A DNA stretch of 64,000 nucleotides, from the NCBI RefSeq assembly GCF_003122385.1, contig NZ_CP029255.1, positions 4,216,001 to 4,280,000 on the forward strand, given 5' to 3'. Shown here one piece after another: positions 45,308 through 55,715 of the stretch. The translations under genes were made by a program, and so were the position numbers. Position 1 is the stretch's first letter; each line of letters starts with the position of its first letter. The notes beneath the pieces are model-generated. The model ran no database searches and was not told the DNA's origin. It saw nothing but the letters and a program-made list of their open reading frames with translations. This DNA comes from Flavobacterium crocinum. Lineage in GTDB: Bacteria > Bacteroidota > Bacteroidia > Flavobacteriales > Flavobacteriaceae.

Positions 45308-46294
45308 ATGAAAAAATTTTTTTTTGCATCATTTTGGACCGTTTATATGCTCTTTTTTGCAATCCCATTTCCAATGCTGATGTACTATAATATCAACAAT
45401 GAATTCGATATAAGTGCATTAAATGATAAAAATCCGTGGATGGCGCTAGGTATATTAGCATTCTCAATTATACTTTGGACAATACTATTATTTGGATATT
45501 TTAAAAGATGGATAGTACAAATTTTTATTACTAAGAAGAATTTAGAAGCAATAAAAGAGAATGGAGTCCGCAGGGAAGCAAAAATTATAAACGCCAGAAT
45601 CATTTCAAAACAAAATGCTAAATTCAATACATACGAACTTGATTTGTTGTTTAAAAACCTTTCTGATACCGAAATCACCCATAAAACAATCATTACAGAC
45701 AGCAAACCTCATGAACGTCGTTTTGAAACAGGGAAAAAACTAAATTTATTACTCAATAAAAATACTAAACAACTGCCCTATTTTATTATATCAACCACAC
45801 AAGCGAAGCTCAATTATGGGAATTTGATTTTAAGAATATTGGGGTGGTCAATTGCTGTAATTTCAGTAATGGGTTATTATTTTTATTCTTATAAAACAGA
45901 AAGTCAGGGTATGGGATGGCGTTTTATGAGTTTTGGACATCCTCTCATAATCTGCCCAATGGTACTTTTATTTTATCGTTTTATTTTGAGATTCATCATT
46001 AATAAATTTACAGGTCTGAATCCCGATTCTGTTTTAATTAAATTTAAAGGAATAAAAACTCCGGCAAGATTAATTAAAGTCAGCCAAACCGGAACTTATA
46101 TTAATGAACAGCCTATGATGCGTTTTGAAATGGAATACACAGATAATCAGCATCGCCTTCATAAAAATACTCTAAAGAAAGTCATTGGATTACTTGACCT
46201 TGATATTACCAAACAAAAAGAAATTGATATTTTTTATTTACCTGAAAATCCTACACAAATTGCCTTTGCAAGCGATTTAGATAATATAGCCTAA
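45308..46294 (+). CDS. Membrane protein of unknown function, two DUF3592-like halves
   Basis: The 328-residue protein has two transmembrane pairs (residues about 8-60 and 175-230), each followed by a beta-rich domain. The two domains have similar starts: EAKIINARIISKQNAKFNTY and TPARLIKVSQTGTYINEQP. This suggests an internal duplication of a DUF3592-like module. The function is unknown. The lipoprotein gene begins four bases after the stop, so the two are co-expressed. It has its own promoter and hairpin leader, separate from the anaerobic operon. Confidence 0.6.
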   Translation: MKKFFFASFWTVYMLFFAIPFPMLMYYNINNEFDISALNDKNPWMALGILAFSIILWTILLFGYFKRWIVQIFITKKNLEAIKENGVRREAKIINARIISKQNAKFNTYELDLLFKNLSDTEITHKTIITDSKPHERRFETGKKLNLLLNKNTKQLPYFIISTTQAKLNYGNLILRILGWSIAVISVMGYYFYSYKTESQGMGWRFMSFGHPLIICPMVLLFYRFILRFIINKFTGLNPDSVLIKFKGIKTPARLIKVSQTGTYINEQPMMRFEMEYTDNQHRLHKNTLKKVIGLLDLDITKQKEIDIFYLPENPTQIAFASDLDNIA

Positions 46295-46298
46295 TCAT

Positions 46299-46955
46299 AT
46301 GAAAAAATTAATAACATTATTCTTTTGCAGTTTACTATTTCTAAGCTGCAATCAAATCTCTAAAAGTATCGACGAAACATTTAAGACTAATGATTCGCCA
46401 ATGAGCAAAACAGATGAAAAGTCTGATGATATTGAAAAAACACAAACAAATGCACAACAAAAAGAGCTTAGTAAGAATTCTGAACATCATTTTTTATCGG
46501 ATATTGACGGACTCAAAAAAGCAGAAGAAGAACTTAGAAAACTGCCTCAATACAACGGAAAGGAGATTTTTATTTATTCTCTTTTATATTTTTATGATAA
46601 CGGAAGAATAAATATTAAACTTCAGCATCCAGAAAATCCCAAATATATTGATTCTTATGAGTATAAAGATAATCGATGGTCAGAACCGAAACCGATTCAG
46701 CTTTCTATCAGAGATAATATTCAGGATCAATTAATATCCCTTAATAAGATTGACTTTGCGAATGCTGCTAAAGTAAGTGCTGTTTTAAACAAAAAATCAG
46801 AGCATATAGAAGGCGCTAAACCTCCTGAAAGTGTTTATATTTCTATCCGAAAAAATCAAATATACTGGTATCCGACTACTATTAATGGAAGCCGTGAAAG
46901 GTATTCTATACAATTTAATGACGATGGAACATTAAAAAGTTTTGAACAGGATTAA
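46299..46955 (+). CDS. Lipoprotein of unknown function
   Basis: The 218-residue protein has a lipobox ending LLFLSC (Cys17) and a polar linker rich in Lys, Asp and Gln. A C-terminal domain has repeated beta-type motifs (YFYDNGRINIKLQHPENP, IYWYPTTINGSRERYSIQF). The family is not recognised. It is paired with the membrane protein upstream. Its stop lies 40 bp from the truncated end of the convergent SusC gene. Confidence 0.6.
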   Translation: MKKLITLFFCSLLFLSCNQISKSIDETFKTNDSPMSKTDEKSDDIEKTQTNAQQKELSKNSEHHFLSDIDGLKKAEEELRKLPQYNGKEIFIYSLLYFYDNGRINIKLQHPENPKYIDSYEYKDNRWSEPKPIQLSIRDNIQDQLISLNKIDFANAAKVSAVLNKKSEHIEGAKPPESVYISIRKNQIYWYPTTINGSRERYSIQFNDDGTLKSFEQD

Positions 46956-46995
46956 TCGAAAAAAACTTTTTCATTTCATAAAAACAGTGTTTCAT

Positions 46996-49900
46996 TTAAA
47001 AAGACAAATTATATCCTAAAGCAACAGACTTTAGTCTCAAATAAGAACCATCTTCAACATAGTAAGAAGAATATCCAACAGAAGAACCTACTAAACCTCT
47101 TGTTCTAAATACATCAGAATTTGGATTATCCGGAGTCCAACGATTTTGATAACTCGTGAATTGATTTAGTCCTTCCTGTGCTTTCTGATTTCCATCAAAA
47201 ATAATACGGTTAGCATTCATAATATCATTTCCATAAGACCATTGGAAAAAGACATTTAAATCAAAATTTTTGTATGTGAAATTATTTGTAAATCCGCTGG
47301 TATGAACAGGATTTCCATTTCCAATAGTAGTGTAATCCTTTGCATTTACAACTCCATCACCATTTTGATCTTTGAATTTTGCATCTCCGGGCTGAATATT
47401 GGCTCTTGTATTACCATTTGTAGCAATTTCCGGTTTTAAACTGTAAACTGTTGTACCACTTCCATTCACTGATGTGTTAAAATCTTCGTATTTATAAGTT
47501 CCCAAATATTCAAAACCATACATTTGCCCTAAAGGTTCACCTACTCTTGCTACATAAGTACTTACTGTACTCCAGTTAAAATCCCATGGAATGATAGTTT
47601 CCAGTTTATCCTGTCCTTCAGCTAAAGACAATAATTTATTTTTATTGAAGGCAATATTGGCGCTTGTAGTCCAGCTAAAATCTTTATTAATAATGTTTTT
47701 TGTTGTTAAACTAAGCTCCAAACCTTTATTTTCTACACTACCAATATTTTTGATTGCTGTTGTAAATCCGGAAGACAATGGAAGCTGTGTTTTAAGTAAT
47801 AAGTCCTTCGTTGTTTTTCTATACACATCAGCACTTAAAACCACTCTTTGTTTAAAGAAACCTAAATCGATTCCTGCATCAATTTGTTCAGTCGTTTCCC
47901 ATTTCAAATCAGAGTTTCCAAGTTTTGTTGCGGCTACTCCAACTACATAATTTTTATCAAAAGTATAGGTTCCAAAAATTGGGTTTGCCGGATTGTAATA
48001 GGTTGTAAGATAATCAAAGTCCCCAACACGGTTGTTTCCTGTTTGTCCATAACTTAATCTTATTTTACCTTCAGATAATACTTTATTTTTCAGGAATTTC
48101 TCTTCGCTAAACTTCCATGAAGCGGCTGCAGAAGGAAAATAGCCCCAATGATTTTTTGAAGGAAATTTAGACGATCCATCTGCTCTGTAAGATGCAGTCA
48201 ACATATATTTGGAATCATAGCTATAATTTATTCTCGTTAAAAAAGAAGCCATTGTCCATTCAGATTCGGTTGGGTCAACTCTTAGTGCCACTCCCTGATC
48301 AAAACCGTCAAACATTAAATCTTCATTCGGAAGCTGAATAACTGACCTTCCATTAGACCAGCTTTTTTGTTTCTGTGCAGTAAATCCACCTAAAGCAGTA
48401 AATCTTGATTTTCCGATTTTTTTATCCCAGGTCAGGGTATTTTCGTTGAGCCAGTTATTATAATTGTTGTTTGTAATTTTTCCATTTACACCATTAGGAT
48501 TTCCTGGTCGCCCGTAAGCAGTTTTTGAATTGTAGAATTCATCTCTTTCAAAATCATTTTCAATAAAACCAAGTGTACTTCTTAATTTTAAATCTTTAGT
48601 AAATTGATACTCTAAATAACCATTTACACCAATATTACTTGTTGTAGCTACATTGTAGGTATTTTTAAGATTCATTACCGGATTTACTCTATAATCTGTT
48701 GCCGAATTGACATTGGGATCAAAAAATTCATCCTCCGGATTTTCAACATTTGGCGTATAGGGACGCGATCCCCAAACAGAAACCATTAAATTGGAAGTTC
48801 CACTGCCTCCGGAAGTTGACATGGTAGGATCTAATCCTGTTTGTTTTAAACGGCTATAGTTACTATTAATTCCTATTTTAAGTTTATCTGTAATTTTATA
48901 ATCAAGATTTACACGTCCTTGATATCTTAGATAATTTGAATTTAGTAAAATACCATCCTGATCTGTATGCGAACCGGAAAAAGCGTATTTCAGTTTTTTA
49001 GTTCCTCCCGTTATTGATAAATTATTATTCTGGTACAAAGCTGCACGGGTTACTAAATCCTGCCAGTCTGTACTTCCAACATTTCTATAATCTTCTAATG
49101 TTTTTCCTGGTCCTGTAAGATAGATTTCTGTTGGCGATTTTACCGGAGTCGAAGTAGCTGCAGGATTATACTCTAATTGATATTTTACAAATTCATAGGT
49201 ACTCATGACATCCATCTTTTTGCTCATTTCCTGCACTCCAATAGTGCTCGAGAAAGTAAAAACAGGCTTACCTTCTTTTCCTCTTTTAGTTTGAATAACC
49301 ACTACTCCATTAGCACCTCTCGCACCATAAATAGCAGTTGCCGATGCGTCTTTTAAAATGTCGATAGATTCAATGTCACTAGGATTAATTACGTTATTGT
49401 TTGAATCTTCAATCAAAAAACCATCTATAACGTACAAAGGACTGTTTGCCTGAGTAACCGAGTTGTTACCTCGAATCACTATATTTATTCCAGAACCGGG
49501 TCTTCCGTCAGATGACGTTACCTGTACTCCGGCAACACGTCCGGCCAAAGCTTCGTCAAAAGAACGAACGGGAGTCTTATTAAGATCTGACATATTTACA
49601 CTCGAAACCGACCCTGTTAAATCTTTTCTTTTTACTGATCCGTATCCAATTACTACAATCTCATCAAGATTACTAGTCGATGATTTTAGGGTAACATTTA
49701 CATTTTTTTTGTCTCCAATAGCTGTTGTAAAACTTTCAAAACCAACATAAGTAAAAACCAGTTGATCTCTGGATTCTGCTTTAATAATATATTGTCCGTT
49801 AAAATCAGTTAATACCGCATCCTTGGTTCCTTTAATGGTAACTGTAACTCCAGGAAGAGGATCTTTCTTCTCATCTGTAACTACACCCGATATGGTTCTC

Positions 49901-50007
49901 TTATCCTGTGCCTGAGCCAAAAAAGGAATGATCATAAAAAAAATACCAACAAACAAATGTTTTAATACCTTTTGGGAAGGCTGGTATTTTAAATTCATCT
50001 TTTTCAT
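46996..50007 (-). CDS. SusC/RagA-type TonB-linked outer-membrane protein, C-terminally short, no SusD
   Basis: The 1003-residue protein has a signal peptide ending LAQAQ, a carboxypeptidase-like domain (GVVTDEKKDPLPGVTVTIKG), a plug (LDEIVVIGYGSVKRKDLTGSV; SDIESIDILKDASATAIYGA given in part) and the barrel. It ends at YLRLKSVALGYNLSF, where family members normally run on for several more strands, including an ...YPQ...FGLN-type end. The stop comes directly after. The usual susD gene should follow but instead an unrelated convergent lipoprotein lies 40 bp away. It is probably a deletion remnant that could still fold or not. The promoter upstream looks intact. Confidence 0.85.
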   Translation of the reverse strand: MKKMNLKYQPSQKVLKHLFVGIFFMIIPFLAQAQDKRTISGVVTDEKKDPLPGVTVTIKGTKDAVLTDFNGQYIIKAESRDQLVFTYVGFESFTTAIGDKKNVNVTLKSSTSNLDEIVVIGYGSVKRKDLTGSVSSVNMSDLNKTPVRSFDEALAGRVAGVQVTSSDGRPGSGINIVIRGNNSVTQANSPLYVIDGFLIEDSNNNVINPSDIESIDILKDASATAIYGARGANGVVVIQTKRGKEGKPVFTFSSTIGVQEMSKKMDVMSTYEFVKYQLEYNPAATSTPVKSPTEIYLTGPGKTLEDYRNVGSTDWQDLVTRAALYQNNNLSITGGTKKLKYAFSGSHTDQDGILLNSNYLRYQGRVNLDYKITDKLKIGINSNYSRLKQTGLDPTMSTSGGSGTSNLMVSVWGSRPYTPNVENPEDEFFDPNVNSATDYRVNPVMNLKNTYNVATTSNIGVNGYLEYQFTKDLKLRSTLGFIENDFERDEFYNSKTAYGRPGNPNGVNGKITNNNYNNWLNENTLTWDKKIGKSRFTALGGFTAQKQKSWSNGRSVIQLPNEDLMFDGFDQGVALRVDPTESEWTMASFLTRINYSYDSKYMLTASYRADGSSKFPSKNHWGYFPSAAASWKFSEEKFLKNKVLSEGKIRLSYGQTGNNRVGDFDYLTTYYNPANPIFGTYTFDKNYVVGVAATKLGNSDLKWETTEQIDAGIDLGFFKQRVVLSADVYRKTTKDLLLKTQLPLSSGFTTAIKNIGSVENKGLELSLTTKNIINKDFSWTTSANIAFNKNKLLSLAEGQDKLETIIPWDFNWSTVSTYVARVGEPLGQMYGFEYLGTYKYEDFNTSVNGSGTTVYSLKPEIATNGNTRANIQPGDAKFKDQNGDGVVNAKDYTTIGNGNPVHTSGFTNNFTYKNFDLNVFFQWSYGNDIMNANRIIFDGNQKAQEGLNQFTSYQNRWTPDNPNSDVFRTRGLVGSSVGYSSYYVEDGSYLRLKSVALGYNLSF

Positions 50008-50092
50008 AATTCTTAAATTTAATATTGGTAATTAAGTTAGTTTGGTTTTTTGTTCAAATTGCGAAAACGTTTTCTTTTAAGAATTCATTTTC

Positions 50093-50162
50093 CAAAATTA
50101 CTTTGATGTGGTCTGTTCAAGAGGAGATTATCTTCCTTTTTAGGATTAAAATCTTCCTTTTT
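50093..50162 (-). promoter_or_regulatory. SusC promoter with 12-bp direct repeats
   Basis: Read on the minus strand: AAAAAGGAAGAT repeated with a 21-bp period (plus-strand copies at 50130-50141 and 50151-50162), a 29-nt gap, then an exact -7 element TAATTTTG (50100-50093). It lies in the 356-bp divergent gap between SusC and the HTCS gene. The rest of that gap shows nothing notable beyond AT-rich sequence. Likely site of the HTCS AraC domain. Confidence 0.6.
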
Positions 50163-50363
50163 TGTAGTCTTTTCAATTGATAGCATGCTTTTAGCATTGA
50201 TCGCTCTTGCATCATACGATCATTTTTTTAATTTTGGACAATAATTACAATCCTAACATAATATTTATTATATAGATAATAAAGCTTTATATTTAATTGT
50301 AAAACTTAAATGTTTTAACAATATAAAACAAGAACTCCAATATATTCATTCAAATACTTTTTA

Positions 50364-53300
50364 ATGCATTTCAAAACTCATAATCGGGTATTTATTTTTT
50401 TGTGGATTTGCTTCTGGAGTTTATTTACTTCAACTTTAAAAAGCTATTCCCAAACCAAAACTATTGTCTTTAATCACCTTGATGTTACCAACGGGCTTTC
50501 AAATAATTCTGTTTTATCTATTACTCAGGATTCAGTAGGATTTATCTGGATTGGTACAAAATATGGTCTTAATCGTTATGATGGACGTACATTCAAAATC
50601 TTTAAAAATGACCCTGCGGTTAAAACTTCCATCTCCTCAAATGATTATATCAAAAAACTGGCTTTAGAAACAAATAAAAGAATGTGGGTTGTATCTGATG
50701 GATTAGATTTATATCATTCTGAAGACAATACTTTTAAAAACATTATTTCTCCTAAAGAAAATGTTGGAAAAGTTTTAAAGGATTCTAAAGGTAATTTATG
50801 GATTGGATCATCTACTCAATTGCAGTTTAAATCTTCCCGCAATTCAAAGATAATCCCAATAAAAATTAGTACTGATAAATTACAAATTTCTGAACTTTAT
50901 GAAGATAACTTAAACCATATATGGGCAGGAAGTTCTAATGGATTATATGAGTTATATTTTTCAAAAAACAAACTTGTTGTAAAACGTCATTTTAGTGCAT
51001 TATTTAAAAAAGATGAAAATATTGGGATTATTACATCAATAACACAGGATGAAGATTCAAAATATTGGATTGGAACAAGAAAAAATGGTATTTATCTCTT
51101 TGATAAAAAAACTTCTAAAATAACACATTTTGAAAAAATAGATAATGACAAAAATTCTCTGGTAAATAATAATGTCCGCAAAATTTTACGTCATAAAGAC
51201 GGCTCTCTCTGGATAGGAACGCAGGACGGATTATCAATTCTAAATCCTTACACTTATCAATTTAGTAATTATCAGCACGACCCGGTAAATCCTAATAGTA
51301 TAAGCCAAAATTCTATCCATGATATTTTTCAGGATAAAAATGGTTCTGTTTGGCTTGGTACTTATTTTGGCGGAGTCAATATCGTATATTCTGTTAATAC
51401 TCCTTTTACTATTTTTCAGAATAAAACGGATCAAAATAGTCTGAGCAGTAACATAATTAGTTCCATTGTTGAAGATAAAAACCAAAATTTATGGATTGGC
51501 ACCGAAGCCGGAGGACTTAACTATTTTGATAAGAGACAATAAAAGTTTTTTAACTATAAAAATAATACCAACAATAAAAATAGCTTAAGTTCTAATTTGG
51601 TCAAAGCCATAGCAATTGACAAAAGCCAGAATATTTGGATAGGAACTGGATTGGGCGGATTGAACTTATTTGACCCAAAAACAGCCACTTTTACAATCTT
51701 TAAACAAAATACGGCCAACAGCAATAGTATCGTTTCAGACAATGTAAACTGTCTTGTAATAAACAGGCAAAATAAAATATTTATTGGAACTGATGTAGGT
51801 TTAAATATTTATGATATTGATAAACAAAGATTCAGTTTTTTTGAAACCAACGGAAAAACATTTTTATACAAATCAATTAATGCCTTGTATGAAGACAGGA
51901 AAGGAAATATTTGGGTAGGCGGTCCTACAGGAATTCATATCTACAAAAATTCAAAACTCGAATATCAACATTTTAGACAAGCTTCAGGCGAATCACTTAC
52001 TTATGATATAAACTGTTTTTTTGAGGACAGCAAAGGGCAAATGTGGGTAGGAACCTATCATCACGGATTAGCATTACTCCAACCCAAAAACAATAATTTT
52101 AGAATATTTGATACCAATAAAGGCTTGCCTAGTGATAATGTATTAGCTATTACTGAAGATAAAAATGACAATTTATGGATAAGCACAGATAATGGACTTG
52201 CTAAATACGATCCTTATGTAAATGCTTTCAGAAGTTTTAACATAATTGATGGTCTTCCTGATAATCAATTCAATACAAATTCTGTTCTAAATGATAGTGA
52301 AGGCAAGATTTTCTTCGGCACTTACAATGGTCTCGTTAGCTTTAATCCTCAAAACATACAAAAAAACACATTTGCTCCTACAACTGTGTTTTCAAATCTT
52401 AAATTATTTAATATACCTGTCAAAATTGATGATAAAAGCGGAGTTTTAAATGCGGACATTAATTTTATTAAAAATCTGACTTTCAAACACGATCAAAACA
52501 TTTTTACAATAGAATTCTCCGCTTTAAACTTCGTCAAATCGAACAAAAACAAGTATGCGTACATGCTTAAAGGTTTTGAAAAAAACTGGAACTATGTTGA
52601 TATTCCGTCTGCGACTTATACTAATTTACCGGCTGGAGATTATCAGTTTTTAGTAAAATCAGCCAACAATGATGGTATATGGAACAGGAATATCAAAAAA
52701 ATTAATATAAAAGTTCTTCCTCCATTCTGGAGAACCTGGTGGGCTTATCTCATTTACTTAACTGCAGTGTCTATAATTGCTTATTATATCGCCAAATTTT
52801 TAAAAGCCAGATCACAACTTAGACAAGAACTTCATTTTGAAAAAATGAAACTCGATTTTTTTACAAATGTTTCTCATGAAATCAGAACTCCGCTAACTTT
52901 AATTTTAGGGCCAATTGAAAAACTTGAAAAATTAACTACAGAAAATAGTCTTGCAAACAAATATGCCGTAAGCATTAAAAACAATACAAACAGATTGTAT
53001 CGTTTAGTTAACGAACTATTAGATTTTAGAAAGGCTGATTCGGGTAAAATGCATCTTTACTTTGTTAAAGAGGATCTTGTCGGTGTTATAAAAGAAGTTT
53101 TTGATAGTTTTCAAACACTAGCAGAGGTAAAAGACATTCAGTATACATTTAAATGCTTTTATCCTGAAATCCTAGTCTACTTCGACAAAAATCAAATAGA
53201 AAAAGTTTTTTTTAATTTATTGTCCAATGCATTCAAATTTACAAACAAGGGAGGCGCAATAAACCTTAAAGTTACATTAAAAGCAAAAAACGTAAAAGTC

Positions 53301-54407
53301 AGTATAACAGATAATGGCAAAGGCATACCAATCAAAAATCTGGATGATATTTTTACTAAATTTTATCAGGTAGATCAAAGTATGGGAACAGGTATTGGCT
53401 TAGCTCTTACCAAAAGTCTTATAGAGCTTCACAAAGGAAAAATAAGTGTAAAAAGTAAACCTGCAACACAAGATAAAGCAGGAAAAACCACTTTTACAGT
53501 ACTATTAAAATTGGGTAAAGATCACCTCAATGAAATCAATATTTTACCAATGTCTCAAAATGAAAATATCATCATTGAAGATATTGAAGACAACCTGTCT
53601 GAAATTATAACTGATAATTTGACGGAAGAAAATAAAATTAAAACGGCATCCATATTAATAGTCGAAGATAACGATGAAGTCAGGGATTTTATAAAACAAT
53701 CCTTAGAAACTAATTATTTTGTTTATGAAAGCGAAAACGGATTAGAAGGCTGGAAAACAGCACTTCAAATCATTCCCGATCTAATTATTAGTGATGTAAT
53801 GATGCCTATTATGGATGGTTTGGAACTTTGCAAAAAAATTAAAACCGATTTGCGAACTTCTCATATTCCAGTCATTATGTTAACTGCAAAATCAGCTCCT
53901 GTTCATCATTTGCATGGTTTACAACATGGTGCAGATGCTTACATCACAAAACTTTTCAGCGATCAGATTTTACAGCTGAAGATACAAAACCTGCTTTCGT
54001 TAAAAGTTGCATTACAACAAAAGTATAGCGAGCAAATACTAAAATTACCTATTATAATAAATTCAGAATCCTCAAAGGACGAAGTGTTCCTCCAAAGGCT
54101 TCAGCAGATCGTAGAGGAAAATATAAGTAGTACAAATTTAGACTTAGCATTTATAACAACAGAAATTGGAATGAGTAAGTCTGTTCTTTATAAAAAATTC
54201 AGTGCACTTACCAATCTGTCTTTAAACGAATTCATAAAAAACCAAAGATTAAAACATGCGGTGGAACTATTCCAAAAAGGAGAAACTTCAACCTTAACAG
54301 TTGCTTTACAGGTTGGATTTAATGACGTAAAATATTTTAGTCGCGAATTCAAAAAAAAATACGGTATTACACCGAGTGAATATCTTAAAAATAAAGGGGA
54401 AATCTGA
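50364..54407 (+). pseudogene. HTCS hybrid two-component regulator interrupted by one in-frame stop
   Basis: A single frame of 1348 codons is broken only by TAA at 51540-51542 (codon 393); the coding sense continues directly after it. Domains: signal peptide, two-component beta-propeller repeats (WIGTKYGLNRYDG and related), Y_Y_Y domain near 52480-52700, transmembrane helix, HisKA (FFTNVSHEIRTPLTLILGP), HATPase (GTGIGLALTKSLI), receiver (ISDVMMPIMDG) and AraC HTH (FNDVKYFSREFKKKYGITPSEY). The receiver has ITKLF where TKPF is normal. Alternatives: the downstream 936-codon part could start at TTG 51597 without a sensor. It probably once controlled the adjacent SusC locus. Confidence 0.85.
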
Positions 54408-54540
54408 TCTTAATTTTTAATTTCCTCAAACAATTAGTATTGTACTGACGGAAATGTGTCTCTATTGCTAAGGGAGAAAATAGAAATAATATGTTCCGAT
54501 CCTATGGATCTTTTTAAATGAGACTTAAATCCATATAACC

Positions 54541-54656
54541 GGATTAAAATCCGACCCTACAATATCTATCGAGCCTATGGCTCTTTTTTCATTATTTCAA
54601 ACAATTATATAAATTCCGTTAGGAATGAAAAATATTGTAGCAACGGATTTTAATCC
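54541..54656. repeat. Nested-palindrome intergenic element 2, 116 bp
   Basis: The 25-bp ends (54541-54565 and 54632-54656) are inverted copies with 22 of 25 matches and no gaps. Each contains the mini-palindrome CGGATTAAAATCCG-type. Inside are GAGCCTATGGCTC (54571-54583) and ATTCCGTTAGGAAT (54613-54626). The 527-bp gap 54408-54934 has no convincing gene. Two more lone hairpins lie outside the elements: GATCCTATGGATC (54498-54510) and GTTCCGTAGGAAC (54684-54696). Confidence 0.7.
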
Positions 54657-54752
54657 GTTGAAATTAAAGACGATTTTAAGAAAGTTCCGTAGGAACGGCA
54701 CATTTGTAAAGCGGATCATCGTGCTGGCGAGCTTGGTTTTATTACGCTCCAA

Positions 54753-54912
54753 CGCTTCGGAGAAGCGAAATATTTATAGAAACATATTAATATTTATAAC
54801 AAAGCTCGAGCGGAGCGACATTTTTTTACAATTTTTATATATTTCGCTCCACTGGAGCTTTTTCCATATGGGCATAATTGAATTTCTATAAATATTTCGC
54901 TTCTCCGAAGCG
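54753..54912. repeat. Nested-palindrome intergenic element 3, 160 bp
   Basis: Perfect 30-bp terminal inverted repeats (54753-54782, 54883-54912). Each starts with the mini-palindrome CGCTTCGGAGAAGCG. An inner inverted pair (AAAGCTC...GGAGCGA against TCGCTCC...GAGCTTT) is nested around an AT-rich centre. It ends 22 bp before the stop of the 54935-55300 gene and may act as its terminator. Confidence 0.78.
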
Positions 54913-54934
54913 CGGAAACATTTTTAAAACGGTA

Positions 54935-55300
54935 TTACTTTTCCAACAACGACAAATCCTCCCAAACATCAACATAATTGCCGTTTTCCGCAATTAAAAA
55001 TCTGCTTCCGGGAGCTAATCCCAAATAAGGTAAAAGCAACGGGCAAATTTCTTCTAGATGAGACGCATGCAAAGGCTTAAAAAAATCATCGGCTTCAGAA
55101 TAATTGCCTGCATAGATATACCATCCGTTTGTACCGTTTTCAGCGCGAAGTCTTGATCCGTAAATTGGCATTTCGTGCTTATTCTCAATTATATTTAATG
55201 AAATTCCAATCTTTAGATTTAGATCACAAGCTTCAAAATTCAAACCGTATTTATCGCAGATTTCTTTTTGAATTTCAATTAAATTATCTTTTTCTATCAT
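54935..55300 (-). CDS. Immunity protein, Imm33/DUF2185-like
   Basis: The 121-residue acidic cytosolic protein shows the pattern NGTNGWYIYAGNYSEADDFFKP (in part GWYIYAGNYSEADDFFKP), HLEEICPLLLPYLGLAPGSRFLI and a C-terminal YVDVWEDL. This fits the Imm33-like family that neutralises polymorphic toxins, as recalled by eye. No toxin gene is adjacent. It lies 12 bp after the gene at 55313 on the same strand, so the two are an operon. It may be an orphan immunity gene protecting against relatives. Confidence 0.6.
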   Translation of the reverse strand: MIEKDNLIEIQKEICDKYGLNFEACDLNLKIGISLNIIENKHEMPIYGSRLRAENGTNGWYIYAGNYSEADDFFKPLHASHLEEICPLLLPYLGLAPGSRFLIAENGNYVDVWEDLSLLEK

Positions 55301-55312
55301 TACTTCTAAAAA

Positions 55313-55681
55313 TTAAAAATACTTTGGATCTGTCATCCATGTTATTTCGTTATCTTCATGAAATATCGGACAAAGAATTATTTCTTTCTCTCCTTTCTCA
55401 TTGATAATATACCAATCTGTTTTGGTATCAACTATTAAATCAAGAAATTTTTTTTCCTCTTCTGCCTGACTTAGATATAGATCATCATCCTCAACTCCTT
55501 CACCTAATAAAATACTATCTTGTATAGAGAATTTTACAAAATCTGACATAAGTTCATTTTCAGATGGCTCAGCCAAATAATCAAATTTGTACACAATATC
55601 TCCGGAACTTCTCATGTCCCAGTTGGTTTCAACAATCGATCCGATATTAAGGTCTTTCCAATACAATTCGAATTTCTTCAT
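55313..55681 (-). CDS. Hypothetical acidic cytosolic protein
   Basis: The 122-residue protein has no signal peptide or membrane segment. It is rich in Asp, Glu and Trp (FELYWKDLNIGSIVETNWDM, DWYIINEKGEKEIIL). The composition and pairing with an immunity-like gene suggest another immunity protein. The family is not recognised. The first of a two-gene leftward unit. Confidence 0.5.
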   Translation of the reverse strand: MKKFELYWKDLNIGSIVETNWDMRSSGDIVYKFDYLAEPSENELMSDFVKFSIQDSILLGEGVEDDDLYLSQAEEEKKFLDLIVDTKTDWYIINEKGEKEIILCPIFHEDNEITWMTDPKYF

Positions 55682-55715
55682 TTCTCTTTAATTTTAAAAT
55701 CTAAATATTACAAAT

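Noticed and set aside
50008..50363. Hidden gene in the SusC-HTCS gap
   Set aside because: No frame of useful length; only promoter-type motifs are seen.
54625..54891. 88-codon plus-strand ORF
   Set aside because: It lies across the nested-palindrome elements and has no domain or signal; the reading frame is a by-product of repeat sequence.
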